DNA of 64,000 nucleotides, taken from positions 1-64,000 of the forward strand of contig NZ_MVIF01000018.1 in assembly GCF_002086675.1 (NCBI RefSeq), given 5' to 3'. Under the pieces are notes generated by a model that saw only the letters and a program-made list of their open reading frames with translations, ran no database searches and was not told the origin of the DNA. Position 1 is the first letter of the stretch, and every line of letters starts with the position of its first letter. Below, piece after piece: positions 45,980-54,367 of this stretch. The position numbers were made by a program, and so were the translations under genes. The stretch is from Mycobacterium persicum. GTDB lineage: Bacteria > Actinomycetota > Actinomycetes > Mycobacteriales > Mycobacteriaceae.

Positions 45980-46413
45980 CAATACTGGGATTCAAGAGCG
46001 GGTTGGCTGTGGCGAGCCGCCGATGTCCTCCGTGCTGAAGGGCGTCGAGCGTGCGTTAATGGCGTCGAGTGTGCGCTGGCGCCGCCGACTGTGCCGTCAG
46101 GGCGGCCGATCGTGGATGTTTCCGCCCTACATGGACAGTCAAAGCCGTCACCGCACACTCGATACGGCGGCATGCCAGCCGATACGGTGAGCACGTGCGA
46201 CTTCCCCCGAACGCCTGCTACCACAAGCGGTTGAGCGAGGGTGCGGTATTGGCGTGCCGAAAACAGAGCCAGGCAGCCAAGGCAGCGCAACAGGACATCG
46301 TAGACCAGCCGCATTCGTGGTCACCATGAATTTCCGAGTGAGGCAGGCATTTTCGCTGAGCAGCCACGGCGCGCCGCAACCGCGTCCGGCGAGCGACTGC
46401 CTAGTATTGCCGC
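45980..46413. other. 434-base intergenic region with short dispersed repeats
   Basis: No convincing gene. Two copies of GGCGTCGAG[CT]GTGCG lie 20 bases apart (46041-46055 and 46061-46075), and an inverted copy core CGCACACTCGA is at 46152-46162. These look like decayed copies of a short mycobacterial dispersed repeat. Confidence 0.6.
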
Positions 46414-47250
46414 GTGCTGGATCGTTATGGCAGCGACGTCTTGTCCGGGGGAGGGCGGCGCAGGCCGCGATCGGGGGAGCATCCGGTCGAGATCGGCATG
46501 GTGGTCGAGGACGCCCAAACCGGCTACGTCGGCGCCGTGGTCCGAGTCGAATACGGCCGCATCGACCTCGAAGACCGCCACGGTAAGACCCGCGGTTTCC
46601 CGCTCGGGCCCGGTTACCTCATCGACGGTCGACCGGTAATCCTCACTGCCCCGCGCCGCCCGGCGCCGGTCACACCGAAGCGCACGGCATCCGGGTCGGT
46701 CGCGGTCCCCCGCGCCCGCGCTCGGGTTGCCCGTGCCAGCCGGATCTATGTCGAGGGCCGTCACGATGCCGAGCTCATCGCCCAGGTCTGGGGGGAAGAC
46801 CTGCGCATCGAAGGCGTTGTGGTGGAGCACCTCGGCGGCGTCGACGACCTGGTGCGCATCGTCGCCGATTTCCGGCCCGGACCGCGCTGCCGACTCGGCG
46901 TTCTCGTGGACCACCTCATCCCCGGCTCGAAAGAGGCCCGCATTGCCGACGCGGTGCGTCAGGGACCGGGTGGCTCGGACACCCTGGTCGTCGGTCACCC
47001 TTATGTCGACATCTGGCAGGCCGTCAAACCGCACCGGCTCGGCCTGAAGGCGTGGCCGAACGTACCCCGGCACATCGAGTGGAAGCACGGAGTCTGTCAG
47101 GCACTGGGCTGGCCGCACGCCGACCAGGCGGACATCGCCACGGCGTGGCGGCGCATCCGGTCGACGGTCCGCGACTGGAACGATCTGGAGCCCGCGCTGA
47201 TCAGCCGGGTCGAAGAACTGATCGACTTCGTTACCCAGCCTGCCGTCTAG
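46414..47250 (+). CDS. DUF3097 family protein (Rv2033c-like)
   Basis: A 278-residue protein of the actinobacterial DUF3097 family. The N-terminal beta domain (about 25-80; GMVVEDAQTGYVGAVVRVE) is joined by a basic linker to a Toprim-like part. RIYVEGRHDAELI and VLVDHLIPGSKEARIA give the Glu and Asp residues of a Toprim acidic cluster, suggesting nucleic-acid or nucleotide binding. The GTG start at 46414 is the first that precedes the conserved region. It is the last gene before synteny with M. tuberculosis breaks. Confidence 0.78.
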   Translation: MLDRYGSDVLSGGGRRRPRSGEHPVEIGMVVEDAQTGYVGAVVRVEYGRIDLEDRHGKTRGFPLGPGYLIDGRPVILTAPRRPAPVTPKRTASGSVAVPRARARVARASRIYVEGRHDAELIAQVWGEDLRIEGVVVEHLGGVDDLVRIVADFRPGPRCRLGVLVDHLIPGSKEARIADAVRQGPGGSDTLVVGHPYVDIWQAVKPHRLGLKAWPNVPRHIEWKHGVCQALGWPHADQADIATAWRRIRSTVRDWNDLEPALISRVEELIDFVTQPAV

Positions 47251-47424
47251 CTGCCCAGGCCACCCGCTGGCAGTAGGAAAACTGCGCACCGCCACGTTTC
47301 ATCCAGGTGAGCTTTGTGTCGATCGTGTAAAAGACTTCCGATCGTCGTCACGTCTGCGCGTCTGCCGAGCACTAAAGCTTGACCCCGAAAACTATTTGAT
47401 TTGGAAAGAAACGGAGGAATGGAC

Positions 47425-47949
47425 ATGACCGACATGCTTGTCATCGATGCCGAAGGCCTGGACCGACTGTCGTGCAACGCCAAGACCGACCCCAGCACCG
47501 GCAAGAAGACCCTGAAAGCCAAGACGGTGTGTGAGAGCGGCTTTCGCAACATGACCTACGTGCGCGACCTGGCGCCCATGCTCGTGGGCGAGCCCCCCGC
47601 GCTGCTGGGTGACGACTCGGCGCCCAACCCCTCGGAGACGACGTTGGCGGCCCTGGGATCCTGCATCTCGGTGGGCCTGCTGGCCAACGCCACCCACCGT
47701 GGCGTGACCCTGACCAAGATCGAGGTCGAGATGGAAGGCGACATCGACATCTCCGCCGTGTGGGGCGTCGGCGACACCCCGGCCGGCAAGGTCCTCGGCT
47801 TCACCTCGGTGCGCTGCCGCGTCACCTTGGCCGGAGATGCCGACGATGCGACGCTGCAGGAGATCCACGACAACGCGATCGCCTGGTCGCCCGTGGTGAA
47901 CACGTTCCGCCGTCCGGCCACCGTCGACTCGACCCTGACCATCGACTAG
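47425..47949 (+). CDS. OsmC/Ohr family peroxiredoxin-like protein
   Basis: A 174-residue OsmC-fold protein. Cysteines lie in AKTVCESGF and in the core helix ALGSCISVGLLANATHRGV, followed by the family strand pattern. OsmC and Ohr enzymes reduce organic hydroperoxides through cysteine thiols; the spacing here is nearer the general OsmC type than Ohr. GGAGG at 47413-47417 lies seven bases before the ATG at 47425, which decides this start over ATG 47419. It is 10 bases upstream of cyanase and should head the operon that contains the ECF sigma factor. Confidence 0.85.
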   Translation: MTDMLVIDAEGLDRLSCNAKTDPSTGKKTLKAKTVCESGFRNMTYVRDLAPMLVGEPPALLGDDSAPNPSETTLAALGSCISVGLLANATHRGVTLTKIEVEMEGDIDISAVWGVGDTPAGKVLGFTSVRCRVTLAGDADDATLQEIHDNAIAWSPVVNTFRRPATVDSTLTID

Positions 47950-47959
47950 GCATCGCCAC

Positions 47960-48436
47960 GTGACATACAACGCGACCAGGCTGCAGCTCGCCGAGGCCAT
48001 CAAGCTGGCCCGGATGGCGAAGGGATTGAGCTGGACCAAGATCGCCGACGCAATCGGCAAGGACCGGGTGTGGACGGTAGCGGCGCTCCTCGGCCAGCAC
48101 CCGCTGTCGGCTGACGACGCCGCGACCGTCGCGGCACTGCTCGACCTCGACGACGACGCGGTCGCCGCACTGCAGTTGACGCCCTACCGGGGATCCGACG
48201 AATCGGCGTCGGCGGATCCGACGATCTACCGGTTCCATGAGGCGCTGTCGCTCTACGGGCCCGCCCTCAAGGAACTGATCGCCGAGGAGTTCGGCGACGG
48301 GATCATGAGCGCCATCAACTTCCGGATGAGTGTGCGACGTCGTCCGGATCCGCACGGTGATCGGGTGATTGTGACCTTCGACGGCAAGTTTCTCGACTAC
48401 ACATGGAACAACACGGAACAGGAGGTCATGTCGTGA
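47960..48436 (+). CDS. cynS: Cyanase (cyanate hydratase)
   Basis: A 158-residue enzyme that turns cyanate and bicarbonate into ammonia and carbon dioxide. The N-terminal helical domain (ARMAKGLSWTKIADAIGKDRVW) is POU-like. The C-terminal catalytic part holds YRFHEALSLYGPALKELI, with Arg and Glu equivalent to Arg96 and Glu99 of E. coli, and GIMSAINF with the serine equivalent to Ser122. The GTG start at 47960 follows OsmC by 10 bases. The stop overlaps the next gene as GTGA. No carbonic anhydrase or CynR-type regulator is adjacent; the context is an ECF-sigma operon. Confidence 0.96.
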   Translation: MTYNATRLQLAEAIKLARMAKGLSWTKIADAIGKDRVWTVAALLGQHPLSADDAATVAALLDLDDDAVAALQLTPYRGSDESASADPTIYRFHEALSLYGPALKELIAEEFGDGIMSAINFRMSVRRRPDPHGDRVIVTFDGKFLDYTWNNTEQEVMS

Positions 48437-49500
48437 CCGCGACCATCGACGCTGCGATCGACTTGCTCGATTCGGAGCTGCTGGCAGACATCCGCACGCA
48501 CGCCGGTGTGCTGGACCGCGGAGACGACACCGCCCGCCGCAGCTTTGCGGGCCTGGGGGCCGTCGGACTGCTCGGGCTTGGCGCTCCGGGCAACATCGAC
48601 GGACGGCTGCCACAGATGGGCCAGGTGATCCGAATGATCTCCGGCGAGTGCATGAGCACCGGGTTCTGCGTGTGGGCCAACCGGATGGCGATCGAGTACT
48701 TACTCACCGCCGCAACGGAATACAGCATGGCCGCGGTCCAGCCGCTGCTGGCCGGCACCGCGCTGGGCATCACCGGAATGGCGGCCGCCTTCAAAGACGC
48801 GGCCGGCTGCGGGAGCCTCGAGCTCACCGCCGCAGCCGCCGAGGGCGGCTACCAGCTGAGCGGCTCGATCAGGTGGGCCAGCAACCTGTACCACGACTCG
48901 GTCTTGGTGACCGCGGCGCGCACCGAACGCGGCGACAAGCTGATCGTGGCGGTGCCGTTGCGCACACCGGGTATCACCATTGGTGATCACTTCGAACTCT
49001 TGGCGATGGGCAGCACGGCCTCGTCGTATCTGGAGTTGACCGATGTGTACGTTGGCGAGGAGCAGGTGCTGTCCACGGACTTCGACGGGTTTCTGGACGC
49101 GGTTCGCCCCACTTTCCTGGTGCTGCAGTCGGCAATGTGCCTCGGGCTGGCCAAGACCACGCTGACGCAATGCCGGATCGGCCTCACCGGAGTGAATTCG
49201 GTGTTCGCCCCCGACGTCGACCTGATCGCGGGAAAGCTCGCGTTGGCCGAGACCACCTTGGCCAGCGTGGCCGCATCGGTCGGCGGCCAGCAACCACCGA
49301 GCAAGAAGGAGTTGCTCTCGCTACGCCTCACCGCGGCCGAAATCGCCAGTGCCAGCGCCGCGCTGGAGATTCGTACGGCCGGCGGCAAGGGCTATGCCAG
49401 TAGGACGCCGGCAAGCCGCCGATACCGGGAAGCCGCATTCCTGCCCGTGCAGTCGCCGTCGGAGGCGCAGCTGCGGTGGGAACTGGGGGGATGCCGTTGA
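48433..49500 (+). CDS. Acyl-CoA-dehydrogenase-fold flavoprotein, probably a monooxygenase
   Basis: A 355-residue member of the acyl-CoA dehydrogenase fold: N-terminal helices, mid beta-domain (MAAAFKDAAGCGSLELTA, LSGSIRWASNLYHDSVLV) and C-terminal four-helix bundle ending GGKGYASRTPASRRYREAAFLP. The catalytic glutamate normally found in IxEGTxEIQ is missing; the segment reads VQSPSEAQLRW. It is therefore unlikely to dehydrogenate acyl-CoA. With a flavin reductase in the same operon, it may be a two-component flavin monooxygenase of DszC/SfnB type. It starts with GTG overlapping the cyanase stop. Confidence 0.78.
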   Translation: MTATIDAAIDLLDSELLADIRTHAGVLDRGDDTARRSFAGLGAVGLLGLGAPGNIDGRLPQMGQVIRMISGECMSTGFCVWANRMAIEYLLTAATEYSMAAVQPLLAGTALGITGMAAAFKDAAGCGSLELTAAAAEGGYQLSGSIRWASNLYHDSVLVTAARTERGDKLIVAVPLRTPGITIGDHFELLAMGSTASSYLELTDVYVGEEQVLSTDFDGFLDAVRPTFLVLQSAMCLGLAKTTLTQCRIGLTGVNSVFAPDVDLIAGKLALAETTLASVAASVGGQQPPSKKELLSLRLTAAEIASASAALEIRTAGGKGYASRTPASRRYREAAFLPVQSPSEAQLRWELGGCR

Positions 49501-49519
49501 GTGACCGCTCGGGTCGACG

Positions 49520-50134
49520 ATGACCCCGGTCGCGGTCCCACCCGGATCCGCATCCGAGCACATGGTCGGCGGGGTTCCGCTGGCCGGCTTGGTGCGCGAC
49601 TATCACCGCCAAATGGTGAGTTTTGCTTGCACAATGGTGAACTCGCCAACGGCGGCCGAAGAAGCGGTACAAGAAGCATGGGTACAGGTGATGCGGTCGT
49701 CGGCCTCGTTCGAGGGTCGCTCGTCGGTGGCCACCTGGTTGTTCGGGATCGTCAAGAACACCGCGTCGCGGCACCGGCGGCGCGAGTCCCGGATCCGCGA
49801 GCACGAGCTGCTGGCCACCGACGACACCGACCCGCTGTCGGACCGGATGCACCCGGCCGGCCATCCCGACGCCGGGCACTGGAGCGTGCCGCCGTCGAGG
49901 CGGTTCCTCCCCGAGGACCGCACTGTCGCAAGGGAACTCGTCGAGCAGGTGCGGGCGGCGCTGGACACGCTGCCGCCGCGGCAGCGGCAGCTGGTAATCC
50001 TGCGCGACCTGGTCGGCACCTCCGCCGAAGAGGCGTCCGAGATCCTCGAGTTGTCCGCCGAGGCGCAACGTGCCCTGCTCTACCGTGCCCGGGCAAACCT
50101 CCGAAATGAACTGGAAAAGCGGTACCAACGATGA
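49520..50134 (+). CDS. ECF sigma factor
   Basis: A 204-residue group-4 sigma factor with only regions 2 and 4. Region 2: LVRDYHRQMVSFACTMVNSPTAAEEAVQEAWVQVM and SSVATWLFGIVKN. Region 4: LDTLPPRQRQLVILRDLVGTSAEEASEILELSAEAQRALLYRARANLR. An insert of about 40 residues links the two. The end overlaps the zinc anti-sigma gene as ATGA, the classical coupled arrangement. It probably directs its own operon when released. Confidence 0.93.
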   Translation: MTPVAVPPGSASEHMVGGVPLAGLVRDYHRQMVSFACTMVNSPTAAEEAVQEAWVQVMRSSASFEGRSSVATWLFGIVKNTASRHRRRESRIREHELLATDDTDPLSDRMHPAGHPDAGHWSVPPSRRFLPEDRTVARELVEQVRAALDTLPPRQRQLVILRDLVGTSAEEASEILELSAEAQRALLYRARANLRNELEKRYQR

Positions 50135-50397
50135 CCGTCTACGACAACACGGTCCCCGCCGTCGACTGCGTCGACTTCCTCCGACTCGTCGACGACCTGG
50201 TGGACTCGGACCCGCAGGAGTGGGGAGCGATCGTGGCCAAACATCTCGACGAGTGCCCGCCATGCCTGGTGTATCTGCAGCAAATGCTCGACCTCAAGGT
50301 TCTGCTCAACCACGTATTCGACGGGGAAAAGCTCAGCGACGAGCACATCACGGGGGTTATCAACACGATCAACACCCTCAGGAAAGGCCAGGAATGA
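50131..50397 (+). CDS. Soluble zinc-type anti-sigma factor
   Basis: An 88-residue protein with the zinc anti-sigma motif HxxxCxxC (His38, Cys42, Cys45 in KHLDECPPC) and flanking helices that would clamp the sigma factor. It has no transmembrane segment, so like RshA or RsrA it should sense a cytosolic signal, most likely thiol oxidation. It overlaps the sigma gene upstream and the flavin reductase gene downstream by four bases each. Confidence 0.88.
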   Translation: MTVYDNTVPAVDCVDFLRLVDDLVDSDPQEWGAIVAKHLDECPPCLVYLQQMLDLKVLLNHVFDGEKLSDEHITGVINTINTLRKGQE

Positions 50398-50954
50398 CGA
50401 ACGCCACTGCAGACTCGTCGCAACCGGATCGCCGCCCGGACCAGGTTTGGACACTGGGCGGACCCGTCGACGCCACATCCATGCGAAACGCCATGGGCGC
50501 CTTTCCCTCCGGCGTCACCGTCCTGACCACCCGCCTGGGCGACCGATCGGTCGGCATGACCATCAGCTCGTTTGCCTCGGTGTCCCTGGACCCGCCGCTA
50601 TTGCTGCAGTGTGTGGCGCGCAGCGCGGGCAGCCTTCCGGCGTTCCGTATCGGCAGCTCCGTGGCTGTCAACGTGTTGGCGAACGACCAGGCGAGCCTGG
50701 CGCGCCGCTTCGCCAGCAAGGTCGACGACCGCTTCGAGGGAGTCGCATTCGACACCGATGACTGCGGGTGTCCGGTTCTTGTCGGTGCGGCCGCCTCGGT
50801 AAGCGGCTTTATCGACCGGATCTACGACGCGGGCGACCACGTCATCCTGCTCATTCGCGCCTGCGCCGTGCGCCGCGCCGGCGGCCTGCCGCTGCTCTAT
50901 TACTCGGGACGGATGCACGATTGGGCAGACACCGTCTGCCCGGTGGCTTCTTAA
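50394..50954 (+). CDS. Flavin reductase-like protein
   Basis: A 186-residue NAD(P)H:flavin reductase of the HpaC type. It has MRNAMGAFPSGVTVLTT and GMTISSFASVSLDPPLLLQCV in the FMN-binding barrel and FDTDDCGCPVLVGAAAS in the second half. These enzymes supply reduced flavin to partner monooxygenases. The likely partner is the dehydrogenase-fold flavoprotein two genes upstream of the sigma factor. The ATG at 50394 overlaps the anti-sigma stop. Confidence 0.9.
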   Translation: MTNATADSSQPDRRPDQVWTLGGPVDATSMRNAMGAFPSGVTVLTTRLGDRSVGMTISSFASVSLDPPLLLQCVARSAGSLPAFRIGSSVAVNVLANDQASLARRFASKVDDRFEGVAFDTDDCGCPVLVGAAASVSGFIDRIYDAGDHVILLIRACAVRRAGGLPLLYYSGRMHDWADTVCPVAS

Positions 50955-50992
50955 GCGACACAACACTTTCCATACCTACCGATAGGCGCATC

Positions 50993-51868
50993 ATGTCCCA
51001 GCTTGCCCTGGGCCCAGACCTCGTGGGCCCGTCGTCCGATGATCGCCGGGCCGGTGATCCGTTCGAACCACTCGGTGTTCCCGCCATGGTGACCCGAATA
51101 GCGGACATGGCGCTCGAGAAATCAGCCCATCCGTGGGCGTTTCTGATCCGCTCACTGGTCGGCGGCGCGATGGTGGGTTTCGGCGCGTTGCTATCGTTGG
51201 TCGTCAGCACCGGGGTCGGCACGCCCGGTATCGCCAGCCTGCTGATGGGTCTGGCGTTCGGCATGTCTTTTGTTCTCATCCTGGTGTCAGGGGCATCCCT
51301 GATCACTGCCGACATGGCAGCCGGCTTCTTCGCGGTGCTGCAGGGGCGGATGCGCGTCAGCTGCTATTTGCAGCTGCTGCTTATCGGACTGAGCGGCAAT
51401 ATCGTTGGTGCACTCGTGTTCGTCGCCGTCTGCGCCGCGGCCGGGGGGCCGTATCTGGGTGCCTTCGCCACCCGTGCGGCAGTCGTCGGCGCCCAGAAAG
51501 CCGGCCAGCCCTTGTGGACCGCTTTCCTGCTGGCGGTGCTGTGCACCTGGTTCCTGCAAACCGCCATGTGCATGTATTACAAGGCGCGCAGCGATGTCGC
51601 GCGGATGGGCTTTGCGTTCTACGGGCCGTTCGCATTCGTGATCGGCAGCGATCAGCACGTCGTGGCTAATGTCGGATTCCTGGGACTTCCGTTGCTGCTC
51701 AATGCTTTTCACCAGGATGCCCCACATTGCGGGATCAGCTGGGGCTGGGGAGCTCACGGCTTGGTCACCAATATCTGCGTTACCAGCCTCGGCAATCTGG
51801 TCGGCGGCACGGTCTTCGTGGCGCTGCCGTTCTACGTCATCGCGCGGCTTCAGCCGCGGGAGCGGTAG
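50993..51868 (+). CDS. Formate/nitrite transporter family channel
   Basis: A 291-residue membrane protein of the FNT family, with six main helices and the two half-helix motifs (GMSFVLILVSGASLITADMA and GNLVGGTVFVALPFYV). Family members conduct formate, nitrite, hydrosulfide or similar monovalent anions with proton coupling. The central pore region contains ANVGFLGLPLLLNAF and the late histidine-bearing loop. It closes the OsmC-cyanase-sigma gene run, 38 bases after the flavin reductase. The cargo is unknown; nitrite, cyanate or hydrosulfide are possibilities. Confidence 0.88.
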   Translation: MSQLALGPDLVGPSSDDRRAGDPFEPLGVPAMVTRIADMALEKSAHPWAFLIRSLVGGAMVGFGALLSLVVSTGVGTPGIASLLMGLAFGMSFVLILVSGASLITADMAAGFFAVLQGRMRVSCYLQLLLIGLSGNIVGALVFVAVCAAAGGPYLGAFATRAAVVGAQKAGQPLWTAFLLAVLCTWFLQTAMCMYYKARSDVARMGFAFYGPFAFVIGSDQHVVANVGFLGLPLLLNAFHQDAPHCGISWGWGAHGLVTNICVTSLGNLVGGTVFVALPFYVIARLQPRER

Positions 51869-51879
51869 CCGTCGCGACG

Positions 51880-52137
51880 TTAGAGGATGTGCACGGCTTG
51901 CGCCAGTGGCCAGTGGCGGGTGCCCCCGGTTTGGTAGCTCACGTGCTGACCTTCATGAACACCGCCGGCAGGCCAATCGACGATCTCGGAGGAATCGATG
52001 AAGACGTCGCGATCGCCGTCTGCGGGATGCACGAATCCGAATCCGCGCTCGTCATCGAACCAGTTGATAACGCCATACGACACGGTCGCCATCGAATCCA
52101 GCATCGCTTCGACGTCGTAGCTATTGATGACGGGCAT
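51880..52137 (-). CDS. Divergent cold-shock domain protein
   Basis: An 85-residue protein with a cold-shock OB fold: YGVINWFDDERGFGFVHPADGDRDVFIDSSEI. RNP1 is kept as RGFGFV, while RNP2, usually VFVHFS, reads VFIDSS, so one nucleic-acid-contacting histidine is replaced. A 15-residue N-terminal extension precedes the fold. AGGGGAAGG lies seven bases before the ATG at 52137, which decides this start over a longer one at 52179. It ends 12 bases from the converging FNT gene and is divergent from the first universal stress gene. Confidence 0.78.
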   Translation of the reverse strand: MPVINSYDVEAMLDSMATVSYGVINWFDDERGFGFVHPADGDRDVFIDSSEIVDWPAGGVHEGQHVSYQTGGTRHWPLAQAVHIL

Positions 52138-52424
52138 GGTGACAGCCTTCCCCTCGTTACCGTCGGTGGAGTCCGACATGGCAGACCGTATCCATCGAGC
52201 GGGTGTCGGCGTAGGGTCCTTCGACTCTGATTTCGTGAGCTGTTCGGCCCACCGGCGAGCCGATTGGGATTAACCGCGTCAAAGTGAGGTCCATCGTCTC
52301 TGCTGAACCGGGCGGCCGTCGTATACGGTCAGGTCGAGACTCGCGCCGCCCAGAGTGCGCCGACGTGAGCATTCGGTGCCGGTCGCTGGCCGGCTACCCA
52401 TCTGGCCGCTGCAAGGAGGGTGAA

Positions 52425-53309
52425 ATGTCCAGGGATACAACGCATTACGGGATTCTGGTAGGCGTCGACGGCTCGGCGCAGTCCGACGCGGGGGTGGCCT
52501 GGGCCGCCCGCGAGGCGACCCTGCACCAGATGCCGGTCACCTTGATGCACGGTGTCGCCCCCGTCGTCGTCGGTTGGCCGGTAGGCCAGCTCTACACCGA
52601 AATGCCGGAGTGGCAGAAAGACGAAGCACAGACCGTGATCGAGCGGGCGCGCCGGGTGCTGGACGAGCGCCTGGGTGAATCCGGCCCGCCGGATGTCCGC
52701 ACGGAGGTGGTGTATTCCAACATCGTGCCGGCGCTCATCGACGCCTCCAAGGACGCCTGGATGACCGTCGTCGGCAGTCAGGGTATGGGCGCGCTGGGCC
52801 GCGCATTGTTGGGTTCGGTGAGTTCGGCGCTGTTACACCATGCGCATGGCCCGGTAGCGGTCATTCATTCCGACGACGGTGTGGCTCCGGACACCAGCGC
52901 GCCGGTGCTGGTGGGCATCGACGGATCACCGGCCTCGGAGGCCGCGACGGCCTTGGCATTCGACGAAGCCTCCCGTCGCGGCGTAGACCTGGTCGCGTTG
53001 CACGCGTGGAGTGACGTCGGCGTTTTCCCCATCCTCGGGATGGACTGGCGCGATCGCGAGAGCCAGGGGGAGGAGGTTCTCGCCGAACGCCTCGCGGGCT
53101 GGCAGGAGCAGTACCCTGACGTGCGCGTTCAGCGGTCGCTGGTCTGTGACAAGCCAGCGCACTGGCTGCTCGAGGGAGCCCAGCACGCGCAATTGGTGGT
53201 GGTCGGAAGTCGCGGCCGCGGGGGATTTCCCGGCATGCTCCTGGGTTCGGTCGGCTCTGCCGTGGCCCACTCGGCGAAAATCCCGGTCATCGTCGTGCGT
53301 CCCGCCTGA
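52425..53309 (+). CDS. Tandem universal stress protein 1
   Basis: A 294-residue protein with two Usp domains. Each starts with LVGVDGS-like (residues about 10 and 155) and contains an ATP-binding loop (VVGSQGMGALGRALLGSVSSALL; VVGSRGRGGFPGMLLGSVGSAVA), so it should bind ATP. Tandem Usp proteins of this length are typical of the mycobacterial DosR/hypoxia regulon (for example Rv2623 and Rv1996). AAGGAGGG precedes the ATG at 52425. I see only a weak DosR-like site upstream. Confidence 0.92.
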   Translation: MSRDTTHYGILVGVDGSAQSDAGVAWAAREATLHQMPVTLMHGVAPVVVGWPVGQLYTEMPEWQKDEAQTVIERARRVLDERLGESGPPDVRTEVVYSNIVPALIDASKDAWMTVVGSQGMGALGRALLGSVSSALLHHAHGPVAVIHSDDGVAPDTSAPVLVGIDGSPASEAATALAFDEASRRGVDLVALHAWSDVGVFPILGMDWRDRESQGEEVLAERLAGWQEQYPDVRVQRSLVCDKPAHWLLEGAQHAQLVVVGSRGRGGFPGMLLGSVGSAVAHSAKIPVIVVRPA

Positions 53310-53360
53310 TCGCCGGCCGCGTGCACCAAACACCCGAAATACCCGAAACACCGGAAACAG

Positions 53361-53374
53361 AGGTCTTTGGTCCC
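53361..53374. promoter_or_regulatory. DosR-like box upstream of universal stress protein 2
   Basis: On the complement it reads GGGACCAAAGACCT, matching most of the DosR core GGGACTWWAGTCCC. It ends 105 bases before the start of the gene. Just upstream (53331-53360) CCGAAA-type repeats occur three times with 9-10-base spacing. Confidence 0.65.
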
Positions 53375-53479
53375 TGCTGGTCAGGCCGTTCGGAAGACGC
53401 CACAGCGGTAGGTGTTTTGTAGCTTGGGCTTAGGTCGCAGCTTTGCCGACGCACGTCAGGTAATCGGAGGAGCAACGAA

Positions 53480-54367
53480 ATGTCGATTTTGGAAAAGCGT
53501 CTCGGCGTTGTCGTCGGAGCCGACGGCTCACCCGCCTCGAATGCCGCGGTATGTTGGGCGGCCCGCGACGCGGCAATGCGCAACGTTCAGCTGACCATCG
53601 TCCATGTGGTGAGCACCGATGTGGCTACCTGGCCGCCGATGCCTTACCCGGACACCTGGGCGGTGTGGCAGGAAGACGAGGGCCGCAAGATTCTGGCCGC
53701 TGCCCACAAGATCGCCGACGAGTCGGTCACGGGGGAGCGGAAGCTCACCGTGAAAAGCGAGATCGTGTTTTCCACGCCGGTACCCACCATGGTCGAAATG
53801 TCGGCCGAGGCGGAGATGATCGTCGTCGGCAGCTCCGGCCGCGGCGCGTTGGCCCGGGTCTTGCTGGGTTCTGTCAGTTCGAGCCTGGTGAGACGCGCCC
53901 GGTGTCCGGTCGCGATCATCCGTGACGAAGATCCGTTGATGCCGGATCCGTTGCACGCCCCGGTGTTGCTCGGGATCGACGGGTCACCGGCGTCGGAGGC
54001 TGCGGTGGCGGTGGCGTTCGACGAAGCATCCCGTCGCGGGGTTGAGCTGATCGCGCTGCATGCGTGGAGCGATCTCGAGGTGGTCGAGCTGCCGGGACTG
54101 AACTGGTCCGCGGTGGAAGCCGAAGCGCAGGTCCTGCTTGCCGAGAGGTTGGCCGGCTGGCAGGAGCGCTATCCCGATGTGACCGTGCGCCGGGTGGTCG
54201 TATGTGACCGTCCGGCACGGCAGCTCGTCGAACGGTCGCAAACCGCTCAGCTCGTGGTGGTCGGAAGTCACGGCCGCGGTGGCGTCACCGGCGTACTGCT
54301 GGGGTCGGTGAGCAACGCGGTGGTGCACGCCGTGCGGATGCCCCTGATCGTGGCGCGGTCGTCTTAA
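53480..54367 (+). CDS. Tandem universal stress protein 2
   Basis: A 295-residue tandem Usp protein closely similar to the one just upstream. The domains start [11 protein letters not shown] and [10 protein letters not shown]; the ATP loops read [22 protein letters not shown] and [28 protein letters not shown] lies nine bases before the ATG. A DosR-like box upstream suggests induction by hypoxia or nitric oxide. Its stop overlaps the converging folE-type gene by four bases. Confidence 0.92.
   Translation: MSILEKRLGVVVGADGSPASNAAVCWAARDAAMRNVQLTIVHVVSTDVATWPPMPYPDTWAVWQEDEGRKILAAAHKIADESVTGERKLTVKSEIVFSTPVPTMVEMSAEAEMIVVGSSGRGALARVLLGSVSSSLVRRARCPVAIIRDEDPLMPDPLHAPVLLGIDGSPASEAAVAVAFDEASRRGVELIALHAWSDLEVVELPGLNWSAVEAEAQVLLAERLAGWQERYPDVTVRRVVVCDRPARQLVERSQTAQLVVVGSHGRGGVTGVLLGSVSNAVVHAVRMPLIVARSS

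Noticed and set aside
47368-47385. DosR-like ACTAAAG upstream of OsmC
   Set aside because: Only the centre fits; neither GGG nor CCC arm is present.
52216-52236. Possible DosR box before universal stress protein 1
   Set aside because: GGGTCCTTCGACTC matches only about nine of fourteen positions and lacks the GGGAC half-site.
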